Position numbers and translations under genes: made by a program. From Capra hircus (lineage: Eukaryota > Chordata > Mammalia > Artiodactyla > Bovidae), in contig NC_030817.1 of the NCBI RefSeq assembly GCF_001704415.2, positions 36,777,550 to 36,841,549 of the forward strand: DNA of 64,000 nucleotides, given 5' to 3'. Below, one piece after another: positions 11,971 through 23,385 of this stretch (within the stretch, counting starts at the first letter, position 1; each line of letters begins with the position of its first letter). The notes under the pieces are model-generated. The model saw only the letters and a list, made by a program, of their open reading frames with translations, searched no databases and was not told the DNA's origin.

Positions 11971-13497
11971 CAGTTTAGTTCAGTTGTTCAGTCGTGTCCT
12001 ACAACCCATGGACTGCAGCACACCAGGTTTCCTTGTCTGTCACAAACTCCTGGAGCTTGTTCAAACTCATGTCCATCAAGTCGGTGATGCCATCCAATCA
12101 TCTCATTCTCTGTCGTCCACTTCTCGTCTTGCCTTCAATCTTTCCCAGCATCAGGGTCTTCTCCAATGAGTCAGTTCTTTGGATCAGGTGGCCAGAGTAT
12201 TGGAGTTTCAGCTTCAACATCAGTCCTTCCAATGAATATTAGGATTGATTTCCTTTAGGATTGACTGGTTTGATCTCCTTGCAGTTCAAGCGACTCTCAG
12301 GAGTCTTCTCCAACACCACAGCTCAAAAGCATCAATTCTTCAGCATTCAGCCATCTTAATGGTCAAACTCTCACATCCATACATGACTACTGGAAAAACC
12401 ATAGCTTTGACTAGGTGGACTTTTGTCAGCAAAGTAATGTCTCTGCTTTTTAATATGCTATCTAGGTTGGTCATAACTTTTCTTCCAAGGAGCAAGCATC
12501 TTTTAATTTCATGGCTGCAGTCACCATCTGCAGTGATTTTGGAGCCCCAAAAGATAAAGTCTCTCACTGTTTCCATTATTTCCCCATCTATTTTTCATGA
12601 AGTGATGAGACCAGATCCCATGATCTTAGTTTTTCGAATGCTGAGTTTTAGCCAGCTTTTTCACTCTCCTCTTTCACTTTCATCAAGAGGCTTTTTAGTT
12701 TCTCTTCACTTTCCGCCATAAGGGTGATGTCATCTGCATATCTGAGGTTATTGATATTTCTCTTGACAATCTTGATTTCAGCTTGTGCTTCATCCAGTCC
12801 AGCAATAAGTTAAATAAGCAGGGTGACAATATACAGCCTTGATGTACTCCTTTTCCAATTTGGAACCAGTCCATTGTTACATGTCCAGTTCTAACTGTTG
12901 CTTCTTGACCTGCATACAGATTTCTCAGGAGGCAGGTCAGGTGGTCTGGCATTCCCATCTCTTGAAGAATTTTCCACAGTTTGTTGTGATCCACACAATA
13001 ACAGGCTTTAGCGTAGTCAATGAAGCAGAAGTAGATGTTTTTCTGGAATTCTCTTGCTTTTTCTGTGACCCAACAGATGTTGGCAATTTGATCTCTGGTT
13101 CCTCTGCCTTTTCTAAATTCAGCTTGAACATCTGGAATTTCTTGGCTCACATACAGCTGAAGCCTAGCTTGGAGAATTTTGAGCATTTCTTTACTAGCAT
13201 ATGAGATGAGTGCAATTGTAGGGTAATTTGAACATTCTTTGGCATTGCCTTTCTTTGGGATTGGAATGAAAACTGACCTTTTCCAGTCCTGTGGCCACTA
13301 CTGAGTTTTCCAAATTTGCTGGCATAATGGTTGCAGCACTTTCACAGCATCATCTTTTAGAATTTTGAAATAGCTCAGCTGGAATTCTATCATCTCCGCT
13401 AGCTTTGTTCGTAGTGATGCTTCCTAAGGCCTACTTCACTTTGCACTCCAGGATGTCTGACTCTAGGTGAGTGATCACACCATTGTGATTATCTGGG
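11971..13497 (-). mobile_element. BovB LINE, 5'-truncated, decayed reverse transcriptase
   Basis: The 3' tail (agttcagttg-type) is at 11971 and the sequence continues through the 3' region into the reverse transcriptase. A 163-residue open stretch (12695-13186) shows the fingers/palm region FRKGRGTRDQIAN and a motif A in which AKAFD has become AKACY, then NLYAGQEATVRTG and GVHQGCILSPCLFN. The frame is broken elsewhere. The right end matches the internal position seen in the copy at 33.5 kb. It is dead and lies inside an older L1. Confidence 0.93.
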
Positions 13498-14215
13498 TCA
13501 TTAAGATTTTTTTTACTCTTTTTTTGCATGTATTTTTTACATTTTTTGTTTTTTATACATTGCTATATTTGATGCTAATGTTTGGCCTAGAATTTTTATA
13601 TTTTTGCGTGTTACTTAGATTAGCCTGGGAGACTCTGTTTTTATACTTTCCTTATTTATTTTCACATCACAAATGTAGTTAATATAATGAGGTATTGCTC
13701 ATACAATGAGTTGGTGAGATTTTCCTGTTTGTCGCTCTTAAAAGAATGTGTCTATGTTTATAATGATCTATTCTTTGAATGTTGGAAAAAGCTTTCCTGT
13801 AGAAAGCCTGTTGTTTTCATTTTGGGGGATATTGATTTAGTAATTCAATTTCTTCAATTTTTATATTATTATCTCTTTTCCTATTTCCTTATAGGTTGAT
13901 TTTTGTAGTTTGTGTTTTCTTAGTAATTTATCAGTTTTACTGGTTTTCAATTTTTTGGCATAAAGTTCTTCATTTCTGTTATCATTTTGCTGAAGAATTG
14001 TATGCCAAAAAAGTGAAAGCCAATATTATCCTTAAAAAGAAAAAAATGGGTTCATTAATCTATGAAACTGGGTTCAAATCTTTACTGATTTTGTTTTCCC
14101 ATCATCTATCAATTATAAGAGAGAAATTAGTTATTAAATTTCCTTGTAGTTTTAGGTATGTTTTAAAAATATTTTTAAGTCTGTGTTAGTAGGTACAATT
14201 CAGTTTATTAATAGA

Positions 14216-16100
14216 ATTAATTTTTTTATTTTTATATTATATTGGAGCATAAGTGATTAATAGTACTATTTTAGTTTTAGGTCTACAGCAAAATGACTCA
14301 GTTATATATATACATATATCTATTCTTTTTCAAATTCTTTTCCCATTTAGTTTATTCAGCATATTGAGCAATGCTCCCTGTGGTGCACCGTAGGTCCTTG
14401 TTGGTGATCTATTTTAAATGTAGCAGTGAGTATGCGTCAATTCCAAATTCCCAATCTATCCTTCTCTCTACCCTGCCTCCCTGGGAATCATAAGTTCATT
14501 CTTTAAGTCTGTTTCTGTTTTATAAATAAGCTCATTTATATCTCCTTCTGGTAAAGATTCCACATATAAGGGATGTCAAATGATATTTGTCTTTCTCTAT
14601 CCGACGTACGTCACTTACTATGATAATCTCCAGGTCCATACATATTGCTGCAAATGGCATTGTTTCTTTCTTTTTAATGACTGAGTAATATTCCACATGA
14701 CTGATGTATATACCACATCTTCTTTATCCATGCCTCTGTCAGTGAACATTTAGGTTGCTTCCATGTCTTGGTTATTGTAAGTAGTGCTCCAGTGAAAACT
14801 TGGGTGTGTGCTTCCTTTTAAACCATGTTCTTCTCCAGACATATGCACAAGAGTGTGAATGCTGGATCACATGATAGTCTAGATTCTTAAGGAACCTCCA
14901 TACTGGAGCAATTTACATTCCTACCAGCAGTGTAGGAGAGTTCCCTCTTCTCCAAACCCTCCATAGCATTTATTGTTTATAGATTTTTTGATGATGGTCA
15001 TTCTGATTGGTGTGAGGTGATAGCTCATTGTAGTTTTGATTTGCATTAGTCTAATAATTAGCAAAAAGTTGAGCATCTTTTCATGTGTCTCTTGGCCATT
15101 TGTATGTCTTCTCTGGAGAAACGACTATTTGGTTCTTCTGTTCATTTTTTGATGAAGTTGCTTTTTTTTGATTTTGAGTCACACAAACTACATTTTGGAG
15201 ACTAATCCCTTGTAGGTTTCATGGTTTGCAAATATTTTCTTCCATTCTGTGGGTTGTCTTTTTGTTTTGTCTATGGTTTCCTCTGTTGTGCTAAAGCTTT
15301 TGAGTTTAATTAGGTCATATTTGATTATTTTTATTCTTATTTCCATTACTATAGGAGCTGCTGCTGCTGCAAAGTCGGGTCAGTCGTGTCTGACTCTGTG
15401 CGACCCCATGGACGGCAGCCCAACAGGCTCCTCTGTCCCTGGGATTCTCCAGGCAAGAATACTGGAGTGGGTTGCCATTTCCTTCTCCAATACATGAAAG
15501 TGAAAAATGAAAGTGAACTCACTCTACTAGAGGAGACAGCTCGGTAAAGATATTGCTGAGATTTTGTCAGTGTTTCACCTGTGTTTCCTCCACGAGTTTT
15601 ATAGTATCTTGCCTTACACTTAGGTCTTTAATCCATTTTGAGTTTATTTTTGTGTATGGTTTTAAAGAATTTTCTAATTTCATATTTTTGCATATAGCTA
15701 TCCAGTTTTCCCAGCAGCATTTATTGAAGAGACCATCTTTCCTCCACTGTATAGTATTACCTCCTTTGTTGTAATTTAATTAACCATAAGTGTGTAGGTT
15801 TATTTCTGGCGTTTCTATCCTGTTCCAATGATCTGATTTCTGCTTTTGGGCCAGTACTATAGTGTTTTGATTACTGTAGCTTTGTAGTATAGTCTGGAGT
15901 CAGAGAGCCTGACTCCTCCAGTTGACTATTCAGGGCCTTTTGTGTCTCAGTACAAAATTTTAGATTTTTTTCTAGTTCTGTGAAAAATGCCATTGGTAAT
16001 TTGATATTGTGTTGAACATTTAAGTGTTATTCAATTACCTTTTAATCATCACTAGTGCTTTTTGCCTTAAGTCTACTTTGGCTAATATCAATAGCTTAAG
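14216..16100 (-). mobile_element. Ruminant L1 (L1_BT-like) 3' half
   Basis: Antisense L1 3' UTR (14216-14600) runs into the ORF2 C-terminal region: 'ccatactggagcaatttac', 'attctgattggtgtgaggtg', 'ttcatgtgtctcttggcc', then 'ttcccagcagcatttattg' after a SINE. The last part (15980-16100) is more diverged and may be an older L1. A BovA SINE interrupts it at about 15355-15540. Confidence 0.85.
15355..15540 (-). mobile_element. BovA-type SINE inside L1
   Basis: A reverse-orientation BovA piece begins with a CTG run ('gctgctgctgctgc', the complement of the AGC tail) and ends after 'gtgaaaaatgaaagtgaac'. CTATAGGAG and CTAGAGGAG at the two ends may be a weak target duplication. The element is shorter than the full dimer. 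Confidence 0.85.
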
Positions 16101-16104
16101 AAAT

Positions 16105-16185
16105 CATGTCAATGTATGGCAAAACCAATACAGTATTGTAAAGTAAAAATAAAATAAAATAAAGAGCAAAAAAAAAAAAAAAAGA
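16105..16185 (+). mobile_element. Very short L1 3' end with poly(A)
   Basis: 'tatggcaaaaccaatacag' and 'tattgtaaagtaaaa' are the last bases of a ruminant L1 in sense orientation, followed by an AAAAT-rich tail and an A-run at 16170-16185. It interrupts older minus-strand L1 sequence, so it is a separate, strongly 5'-truncated insertion. Confidence 0.65.
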
Positions 16186-16319
16186 ATGAAAAAGAAAAAG
16201 CTAAATGTAGTTTTACTATATAATCCAGTACTTGTGCTTATCTATATCTTGCACAACCGTTACGAGAATGTTAATACACAGAATAACCTGTGTGATAATT
16301 AAAAAAAAAAGAGAGATCT

Positions 16320-16760
16320 TTTTTTATGCAAGTGTTCATCTTGTATATCTTCTTCCATCCTTTAACTCTAAACACCCCTGGGTCCTAATTTTGTACATGT
16401 GTCTTGTAAACACTATTTAGCTGAAATTCTTATTTTATCTAGACTGACAAGCTTCTTCTCTGAACTGGAGAGTTTTAGTCTAATTACAGTTATATGATTT
16501 CTGATGTATTTGTTCCTGTTATATTCCCTACTTTTTTTTCCTGCCTTTTAGTTTTCTGTCTCTTTTCATGCTTCCTCTGTATCGTTTTTATTTCCGTTCC
16601 ATATCTTCCTTCTACTAGGTTAGCGAATTTAACTTCTGAAGTGTACACATTTACTAGTCACCCTTTATGTTTCAATATGGTCACCTAACTTGTCAAAGCC
16701 TATAGTTACTCAGTTTCCTTTTCTGCCACACAAATTATACAAAGACCTTAGAATACTTTA
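16320..16760 (-). mobile_element. Old L1M internal fragment
   Basis: 'cttccatcctttaactctaa', 'gtgtcttgtaaacactattt' and 'tctagactgacaagcttc' match, in reverse, a well-known L1M segment. The 16200-16320 stretch between this and the short L1 tail is not assigned. Confidence 0.55.
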
Positions 16761-16960
16761 ATCACTACCCTCCCTATTTATATTCTGTTTTTGCAGTATA
16801 TTTTAGTTCTAACACTCAAATGAAATTATTAGCACTGCTGTACATAGTGGTAATTCAGATCAGCATTTCTTAACCTCAGCACCTTTGACATTTTGGGCCA
16901 GATAAATCTTTGTTGTAAGGAGCTGTCCTGTACATTGTAGGATGTTTAGCAGCATCCCTA

Positions 16961-17165
16961 GTGGCTCAGTGGTAAAGAATCTGCCTGCTAATGCAGGAGT
17001 CTCAAGAGATGCAGGTTCTATCCCTGTGTTGGGAAGATCACCTGGAGAAGGGAATGGCAACTCGTTCCAGTATTGTTGCCTGGAAATCCCATGAACAGAG
17101 GAACCCGGCAGGCTTACAGTCCACAGGGTTGCAAAGAGTCAGACATGATTGAGCACACACACATG
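16961..17165 (+). mobile_element. Bov-tA SINE inside MER20
   Basis: A sense Bov-tA starts at the tRNA-like head ('gtggctcagtggtaaagaatc') and runs through 'cactcgttccagtattgttg'-like body sequence to 'caaagagtcagacatgattg'. It falls between two MER20 blocks that are contiguous in the consensus. Confidence 0.92.
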
Positions 17166-17273
17166 CGCTCAGTGTCATGCTGGTCTCTATACACTGGATG
17201 CCCGTAGCATCATTACCTTCCCTAGTTGTCTCAGACAAAAACGTCTTCAAACATTGTCAAATATTCCCTGCTG

Positions 17274-17380
17274 GTGCTCGTTTCGGCAGCACATATACTA
17301 AAATTGGAACAATACAGAGAAAATTAGCATGGCCTCCGCACATGGATGACATGCAAATTTGTGAAGCGTTCCATATTTTT
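17274..17380 (+). pseudogene. RNU6 (pseudogene): U6 snRNA full-length retropseudogene (5' part of a U6-L1 chimera)
   Basis: A 107-nt copy of U6, the catalytic-core RNA of the spliceosome, runs from GTGCTCG to the terminal CCATATTTTT. The ACAGAGA box is kept. I count about nine substitutions against the mammalian U6 sequence, mostly C-to-T or G-to-A, several at former CpG sites. It is directly followed, with no gap, by the last part of an L1 3' UTR, so it is a template-switch or RNA-joining chimera rather than a simple U6 copy. The sequence upstream is MER20, with no sign of the external PSE and TATA promoter that U6 genes need. It should not be transcribed as U6. Confidence 0.95.
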
Positions 17381-17470
17381 TGGCTGATTCATGTTGATAT
17401 TTGGCAGAAACCAACACGATTCTGTAAAACAATTTTCCATCTATTAAAAAATAAATTTAAAATAAAAAAA
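17381..17470 (+). mobile_element. L1 3' UTR end fused to U6
   Basis: 'tggctgattcatgttgata', then 'gcagaaaccaacacgattc', ending 'attaaaaaataaattt', is the terminal part of a ruminant L1. The same segment occurs independently at 54763-54845 in this window ('tggctgattcatgttgttg', 'agaaaccaacacgacattg'), which confirms the assignment. It begins exactly where the U6 T-run ends. Confidence 0.9.
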
Positions 17471-17750
17471 TGAAAGCAAAAAATCATACACAAAAGCCAG
17501 TAGCAAAGTGATTGAATACTGTTCCTCTTATATAAAAGTTTTGAAAGCACTACAAATTGTATTTCATTCATTGATGCACATATATATGTGGAAATATAAA
17601 ATAAGAACTGATAGAACAAATATCAAATCCATAATAATGAAGAGTGGAGTGGGAATGGTGGACAATGAAAATTTTTTCTGTTTTTTGGCAATGGAAATTT
17701 AAAATGTACTTATAATTGTTCTTTTATTAAAATTAATGAAGCAAATAAAA
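17471..17750 (+). other. Extra sequence carried by the U6-L1 insertion (possible 3' transduction)
   Basis: About 280 bp lie between the L1 A-rich end and the right-hand target duplication. The block matches no repeat I recognise. It has ATTAAA at 17726-17731 and ends in an A-rich run immediately before AAATATCCCCTAGCAG (17751-17766), which duplicates AAATATTCCCTGCTG (17259-17273) left of U6. The whole 17274-17750 therefore arrived as one insertion. A 3' transduction from the L1 donor locus is the simplest reading; a third joined RNA is the alternative. Confidence 0.65.
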
Positions 17751-18149
17751 AAATATCCCCTAGCAGTGGGCAGGATTGCTCTTGGTTAAGAACCATTGAT
17801 TTAGAAACAGCCACCTATTTAACAATATCTTTTCTCAACATTCTGTCATGTCTCACACCTTTCACCATTTTCTTTCTGCTTGTAATGATAATTTAGAATT
17901 TTCTTTAGTGAAATTCAAATGGCAAAAGGTAACAAATCTGGTTTTGTTTTTGGTAAATTTGAGAAAAGCCTTTTTTTGTTGTTGTTATAAAAAGATAATT
18001 TATTGGGTATAGAATTCTAGATGAGAGTAATTTTAGCACACTGGATAAATCATTTCACTGTTTGGTGATTTTGCAGCTATTGAGAAGAAGGAGCTATTGG
18101 TTTAATTGTTATTCACTTTTAAATAATATGTTTTTTTCACTGGCTTACT

Positions 18150-18460
18150 TGAAGAAATTTTTTGGTCTTTTCTACTGATTATTGCTATTATGTGTATAGG
18201 AGCATATTTCTTTTTATTTTTCTTATTTGTCATTTGTTGGGCCTTTTGAGCCCTAGAATTGGTAACATTCAACAGTTTTTGGAAATTCTCAGCTATTGTT
18301 TCTTTAAAAGTTGTTTCTTCCCCATTCTATGTTATCTTTCTGGAAGTTAAATGCATATTAGATTTTTTTCATGTTATCCTCCATTTTCTTCTGAATTTTC
18401 TTTTACATTTTCCTTCTCTGGGCTCTCATTTTCATATTCCTTTATATTTAAAGAATATAA
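18150..18460 (-). mobile_element. Old L1M fragment
   Basis: 'cagtttttggaaattctcag', 'ctattgtttctttaaaagtt' and 'ttatcctccattttcttctg' resemble, in reverse, an L1M 5'-region segment. It is strongly diverged. Confidence 0.5.
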
Positions 18461-18461
18461 A

Positions 18462-18522
18462 TGTCTCCTATGTCTCCTGCATTGCAGGTGGATTTTTTCC
18501 CACGAGCCACTGGGAAACTCAT
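18462..18522 (-). mobile_element. Bov-tA SINE head fragment
   Basis: 'tctcctgcattgcaggtgg' followed by 'gagccactgggaaac' is the complement of the Bov-tA tRNA-like head. The remainder of the SINE is absent. Confidence 0.7.
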
Positions 18523-21500
18523 TTTTCATACCACATAAGTAGTAAAATTGGTCTGGAAACCCAGGTGAGGGAGTCCTTATGGTTATGATTTCTTATGGGT
18601 GATTTTTCTGTCTTCATCTAGTATCTAGTTTCTTTGATATCTCTTCTACACTATGGGTTTCTTTCTATAGACTGTAATCCTTTGGAGTCTCGCACTTTCC
18701 ATACCAATGCCCCCTAGGCTTTATGTATGTGTTTTCTTCCTTTCTTAAGAACTATGAAGGGCCTGAGATGTTTATCCTGCTTTTAGCCAACTTTCAAGCA
18801 ATCAAGTTTCAATCTTGTACCTAGATTCTGGTACAAGACTTGAGACTCTCAGATTAAAGACAGAAAAAATGTAATAGCAATAGGAATAACCAGAATATCA
18901 GCATTTTGCATAGGTTCCCTAAGCCTCCATTTTCACAAGATGGCTTGAAGAGGTATCAGATGACATATAAACTGCAGTGGATTGTATTATTAGACAGGAA
19001 CCTGGAGGTTAGGGAGTCCAGTTCTTTTATAATAGGCATTTAATCATGCTTGTTCTTTTGCTCTGCAGGGAGACCCTATCTCTATCTTTCAAGGATGCTC
19101 GGTAAACAAACATTCTTGAAAAGATAGTTTAGAAAAAAGAACAGCTAGTGCCTTCCTCACAACACATGTAGAAACAAGAGAGACCTGTGGGGAATTATCT
19201 CCCCCAAAGTCTTCAGAATGGAAGGTCAGATTTTAGCAGCTATCCTTAGAATAAAAGCTATTAGTACTAGCTAACCTCAGAAAATTCCTATTTTATTTTA
19301 ACCTTTGCAGCTTCTTTACTTTTTTCCCTGGTAAAATGTATACTATATTTTATTCACCATTTTTTAAAACAAAAAAAAAATTCTCAGATTTCTAGTATGT
19401 GATTGTTGGAAATTAAAGTTTCGAAGTTAATTTATAGAACTTAACATAAGCCAACTACTTATAATAAGCTTGTTTCTTACTGTAATTCTTTAATTGGTCT
19501 CCAATATCTGAACTATACGCAGTTTCTTTATATTTCATTTTCTACTTTGGTATCACGCATATAGCTTTCCATTTTAAAAATAATTTAATATGCAAAGAAA
19601 GATTCATTTTTTTATGTTTTATATAAAGATAATTCTCCGCATAAGCATTTGTAATCTCTTTCTTGAAGAGGAATAGCTGTGCAGATCCTGGTTAAGAGAG
19701 AATGGTTCCTTTTTATGTCTTCATTTTCCCCCTATGTTTTTACAAATAACAATATAAGATGCCTTTACTGCAGTAGTTCTCAGAGTCTTTAATTTGCTAA
19801 TAGGCCTTGCCTTTATCCAAAAAGGGGGGCATTCTACAAGTATTTCCCAAATTAAATTGACCATGGAACCTCTTTTCCCAGGAATACCTATTGGTACCTT
19901 GGGAATTAGTCTGTTTTATGGATCCCAGATTCAGAATATGTACATTAGACCATACTGCTTATAAAGATGAGACAAATTCAAGGTCTAGTCTTTCTTTAGT
20001 GTGTCATTGAGTTACCAGAAGTGCTTTGAACCCAGCAGGATATAAAGGGAGGGGTTGTGCATGTGGTTTTTACCTTAGTGTCTTTCTTGAAGTTCATGGA
20101 TATCCCTACAGCTTTAAGTTGTTGGGTACATCCTCCTCCCACCACACCCTGTGGGGACAGTTGGAATGTTTGCAAAAGAGAAATCAACAAAGTATAATTT
20201 CCACATGGTGAGAGTAAAGCTATAACATGGCCTCGTCTTTTGTTTCCAAAGTGCAGTGCAAAGAGCACACAGTGTAGAGAATGTTAGTTACAGGAATCAC
20301 AGCCTCCAGAGGCATTCATTGATCAAGAGTCAGTTACAGAGAATTTATTATCACCCTGCTAATAATAGAGCATTTTTTTGATGGGTCATCCTCGGAAATA
20401 ACACTGTTGTATGGAATACATCTTTTGTGTACTGAAAGTTGTTGTAATGAGACTGCTTTAATTAATGTTTTTTAATATATAAAAATGAGGCTGATTCCTA
20501 CTTCTTTTTCAATAGGAATGCTTTATTTGGCAGACTTTACATATAAAAAAAGAATATATAAATAAAGCAGCTGATTTGACCTGGCAAACGTCGATTCCAA
20601 TTCAGCGTACTTTCCCTATTTATAAAGTGCAGTAAAAATGTTGGCCTTTAGAAACTGATAGTCCCTGGGTGAGCAAGTGTGGTAAGGCTTTTTTTTTTTT
20701 TTTCTGTTGTTGTTATTATTATCACTCTTTTAAAAAATGTAAGAGAAAAATCTCCAAATAAAAGCTAATATAATGTTTTGATGCTTATAAAAAAGGGAAA
20801 AAATGATTTTTAAATGACTTGTTAAAGACTGTGACCCCAAATGGTGACTGCAGGCCTGGTGCAGGCTAGTATATGTGCTACTATAATCTTGCTTGAGGCT
20901 CATAAATCTTGCATTATTTGGAGTAAGTGTAGACACTCCAAAATGAATTTCGAGGCAAATGTGCATGTGTTTCTAGGCACAGGCCGGGTGGAGGGAATGC
21001 TGTGATCATGTCTCAAAAAATTCTAATCATCTGGCCTTATAATGAATGGATTAGTTCCTCCATTCTGCCAATAGAACATGAGCATAAGAAAACTTTGAAG
21101 TGCGGGAGGCAATGGCAAAGAAAACAGTAAACTGTTCATGTGAGACTGGCCTGATGCTTGGTGATTAAGAGATGAAGACCCCACGGGTCAGCTCCCCATA
21201 GGTACAAACAGATGTTTGCACTGTTTCACAGCTGCTAAATATGATATAAATCCAAAGAATTTTTCTTGTTTTTATAAAGGAAAAAAATACCCAGACAGCA
21301 AATTTTTGGTCATTCAGATACTCTTACCAAATGACATCTGGTTTCTGTACTGCTTATTTAAGCAATCCTTAAAAAAAATGTTTGCCAAGGGGAGTAACTC
21401 TAAACTTTCAGTCCTTCACCATACATAACAGTACAGTTTAAATTACAGTGTGGCATGCAGAGTTTATTCTGAGCAATGCTGTTCTTTATTTCTTAACTAG

Positions 21501-23012
21501 CAAGTTTTATTTTCAAGAAAATGGGTTAGATATTATGTAATTAGTTAAGGGAAATCTATGATGAAGTTACATTTAAAATATCTAGGATTCTTCTCCTAAT
21601 GATGGCAAAGAAAATGAATTAATTGCTTCCATATGTTAAGCATGGTGGTGAGCAAGGTTAAACTATACAATTCCCTAAAATAAAATGCCAGCAATGTAGC
21701 AAGAGAATATTTTGACTTGCATCAAGGTGAGAGAACATGAAAGGCAGAAAGGAAGCAGTGACAGGTTGAAGGTCAAGATGGAAATGAATCTTAATAAATG
21801 ACTTGCCTAAATCTTCAGAGAAGAACCAGATTTTTTGCCATCCTTATATCTGTTACACCTTTGAGTTTACATACAGAAGTTGGTTTATTATTATGCCCAA
21901 CATGTTTGTATTGATTGTCACCCTCCAAGATGTCTATTTTGAAGGATCTAATACCCAAGTTTACAGGTTTGCTTTCTGAATATTTTCTGCCTCAACCTTT
22001 GTGTCTGACATTGATCTACAGTTTCATTAGAGCTTTCATTCAGTGAATCTCCCAGAGCTTAGCACTGAAACAGAAAATGTGATAATTCCAGAACAAATTT
22101 GGCAATTAGCAGCGTTCCTCCTTTCAGGTTTTACATCATTATTTGGCCTGATACTGTAATTCCAGTCTGATATTAATAAAGAGTAAGCAGTCTGACAAGT
22201 CCAACTTTGTTGGAGAGTTCTTACCCAAAGATTTGCTAGGTCTGTAGAGTATTCAAAACCAATCCAGTGGGAGTTGCTCAGAGTGAAGATAATGTACTGC
22301 ATGGCCTTTTCTTTTTAAAAGATCAGTTTGTTTTTTGAGTACTAGGTTCTTGCCATTATGTGATATAGGGTCTATCAGAACTGAATTTATAGAAGGGTGA
22401 TATTTTTTTCTATTGTGTTTTACTTTGCAAAGTTTGGTTATGAGTTAATCTTAGGTTTCAACATCAAGTCTAATTCACTGGTTCATTTGCTTTTTCTTTT
22501 TTAGGAATGTTGCCTTGCCCCAGATCCCATGATGAGGTTTATCCTATCTTTAGCATACCTCATTTTCGTGTTTACTAAGTTTGGGAAACATCTCATGTCA
22601 AACTTTCTCATATACACCATCTGCGAGTGAAAGTCCCAGGTGGGGGCTTATAAAGAGGCTTCATGAAATCATGGCTGAGGAGTCCCATATTCAAGATGAC
22701 ACTGAACTGTGTACAGCTAAACCCCCCACCTCCACGCCCCCAGTGCCAAGTTCTCCTTATCACTAACAGCTTCCTATTGATGTCAGTGAGACTAAATATG
22801 CAAAGGAAACATGAAGCTCTTCATTCCCTGAGAACCAGGATATTTAGATTGTGCAAATCCCTGAACCCTAAAATGGATTTAATCAGCCCAATTCACATCA
22901 TAAATATCATGTTGCAAGGACACACATGTGCTGGAACAGATAGGAGATTTCATTTTAACTTCTAAATTTGCAAAATTATGCCTGTGGGCCATCAATTTTT
23001 CTTGGACACTCA
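18523..23012. other. Longest stretch without recognised repeats or genes
   Basis: Apparently unique sequence. It contains an 8-bp inverted repeat (CTTGTACC/GGTACAAG, 18814-18837), a T-run at 20690-20703 and a TATAAAGGGAGGGG motif at 20041. None of the short reading frames shows a domain, a splice context or family similarity. A diverged hAT-type repeat may exist at 19765-19950, but I cannot name it. Confidence 0.5.
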
Positions 23013-23068
23013 GGGACTTCATGGCAAGAGGAATTCTTGAGGGACTCCATGCCAAGAGGAATTCTTAC
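23013..23068. repeat. 28-bp tandem duplication
   Basis: Two adjacent 28-bp units (23013-23040 and 23041-23068) share GGGACT-CATG-CAAGAGGAATTCTT and differ at about three positions. It is too short and AT-balanced to be a microsatellite; it is a local duplication. Confidence 0.9.
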
Positions 23069-23224
23069 AGTGAGTAAGACCATGCCTTTTATTGAGAAGA
23101 GAGCTGTTTCCTCTGTTATCAAAGATACCATATTTCATCTTCTAGAACCCTCTTAGCAGTTCTTCCTGCCTGTTTTCCCCAGACTATTCTGAAGAACGGC
23201 TAGGCGATCTTTTGCAAGGTCTAT

Positions 23225-23385
23225 TTCTATTCTCTATCTTTTCTCTCTCCTGTCTCTCTCCTCTCTCCTCCCCTCCCCACTCCCTCCCTTCTTCCTGACT
23301 TCCCTCCCTACTTCCCTCCTTTTCTTCCTTCCTCCCTTTGTTCCTTCCTCCCTTCTTCTCTCTGCTGCTCTCTTCCCAATAACCT
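23225..23385. repeat. Polypyrimidine tract (CT/CCTT-rich)
   Basis: About 150 bp of nearly pure C and T on the plus strand, with TCTCTC, CCTCCC and TTCCTTCC runs. The minus-strand reading frame rich in E, R and G is a by-product of this bias. Confidence 0.9.

Larger units (their letters stand above)
10930..14215 (-). mobile_element. Old L1 ORF2 (reverse transcriptase region), broken by two insertions
   Basis: Antisense L1 ORF2 sequence occurs at about 10930-11527, 11814-11970 and 13498-14215. Typical segments are 'tatcatgtcatctacaaata' (complement of the FADD-type catalytic motif), 'cggaataaaccctacttatg' and 'caatttttatattattatctc'. The middle is occupied by a BovA2 (11538-11803) and a BovB (11971-13497). 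The three blocks keep the expected L1 order, so the L1 was there first. Confidence 0.8.
16861..17798 (-). mobile_element. MER20 hAT-type DNA transposon, split into three pieces
   Basis: Three blocks read as one MER20: 16861-16960 ('ggccagataaatctttgttg', 'cattgtaggatgtttagcag'), 17183-17273 ('tctctatacactggatgcc', 'ttgtctcagacaaaaacgtc') and 17751-17798 (ending 'cttggttaagaaccattg'). The two ends are inverted relatives of each other. ATTCAGAT (16853-16860) and ATTTAGAA (17799-17806) are an 8-bp target duplication with two mismatches, the length expected for hAT elements. A Bov-tA and a U6-L1 chimera fill the gaps. Confidence 0.85.

Noticed and set aside
17274..17380. Functional U6 snRNA gene
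   Set aside because: Multiple substitutions, no PSE/TATA upstream, fusion to L1 and flanking target duplication show a retropseudogene.
20041..20060. TATAAAGGGAGGGG as a promoter
   Set aside because: Isolated TATA-like motif without an initiator, CpG content or a downstream gene.
22501..22766. Possible exon after the T-rich tract and AG at 22505
   Set aside because: Acceptor-like sequence alone is common; the frame is short and proline-rich by chance.
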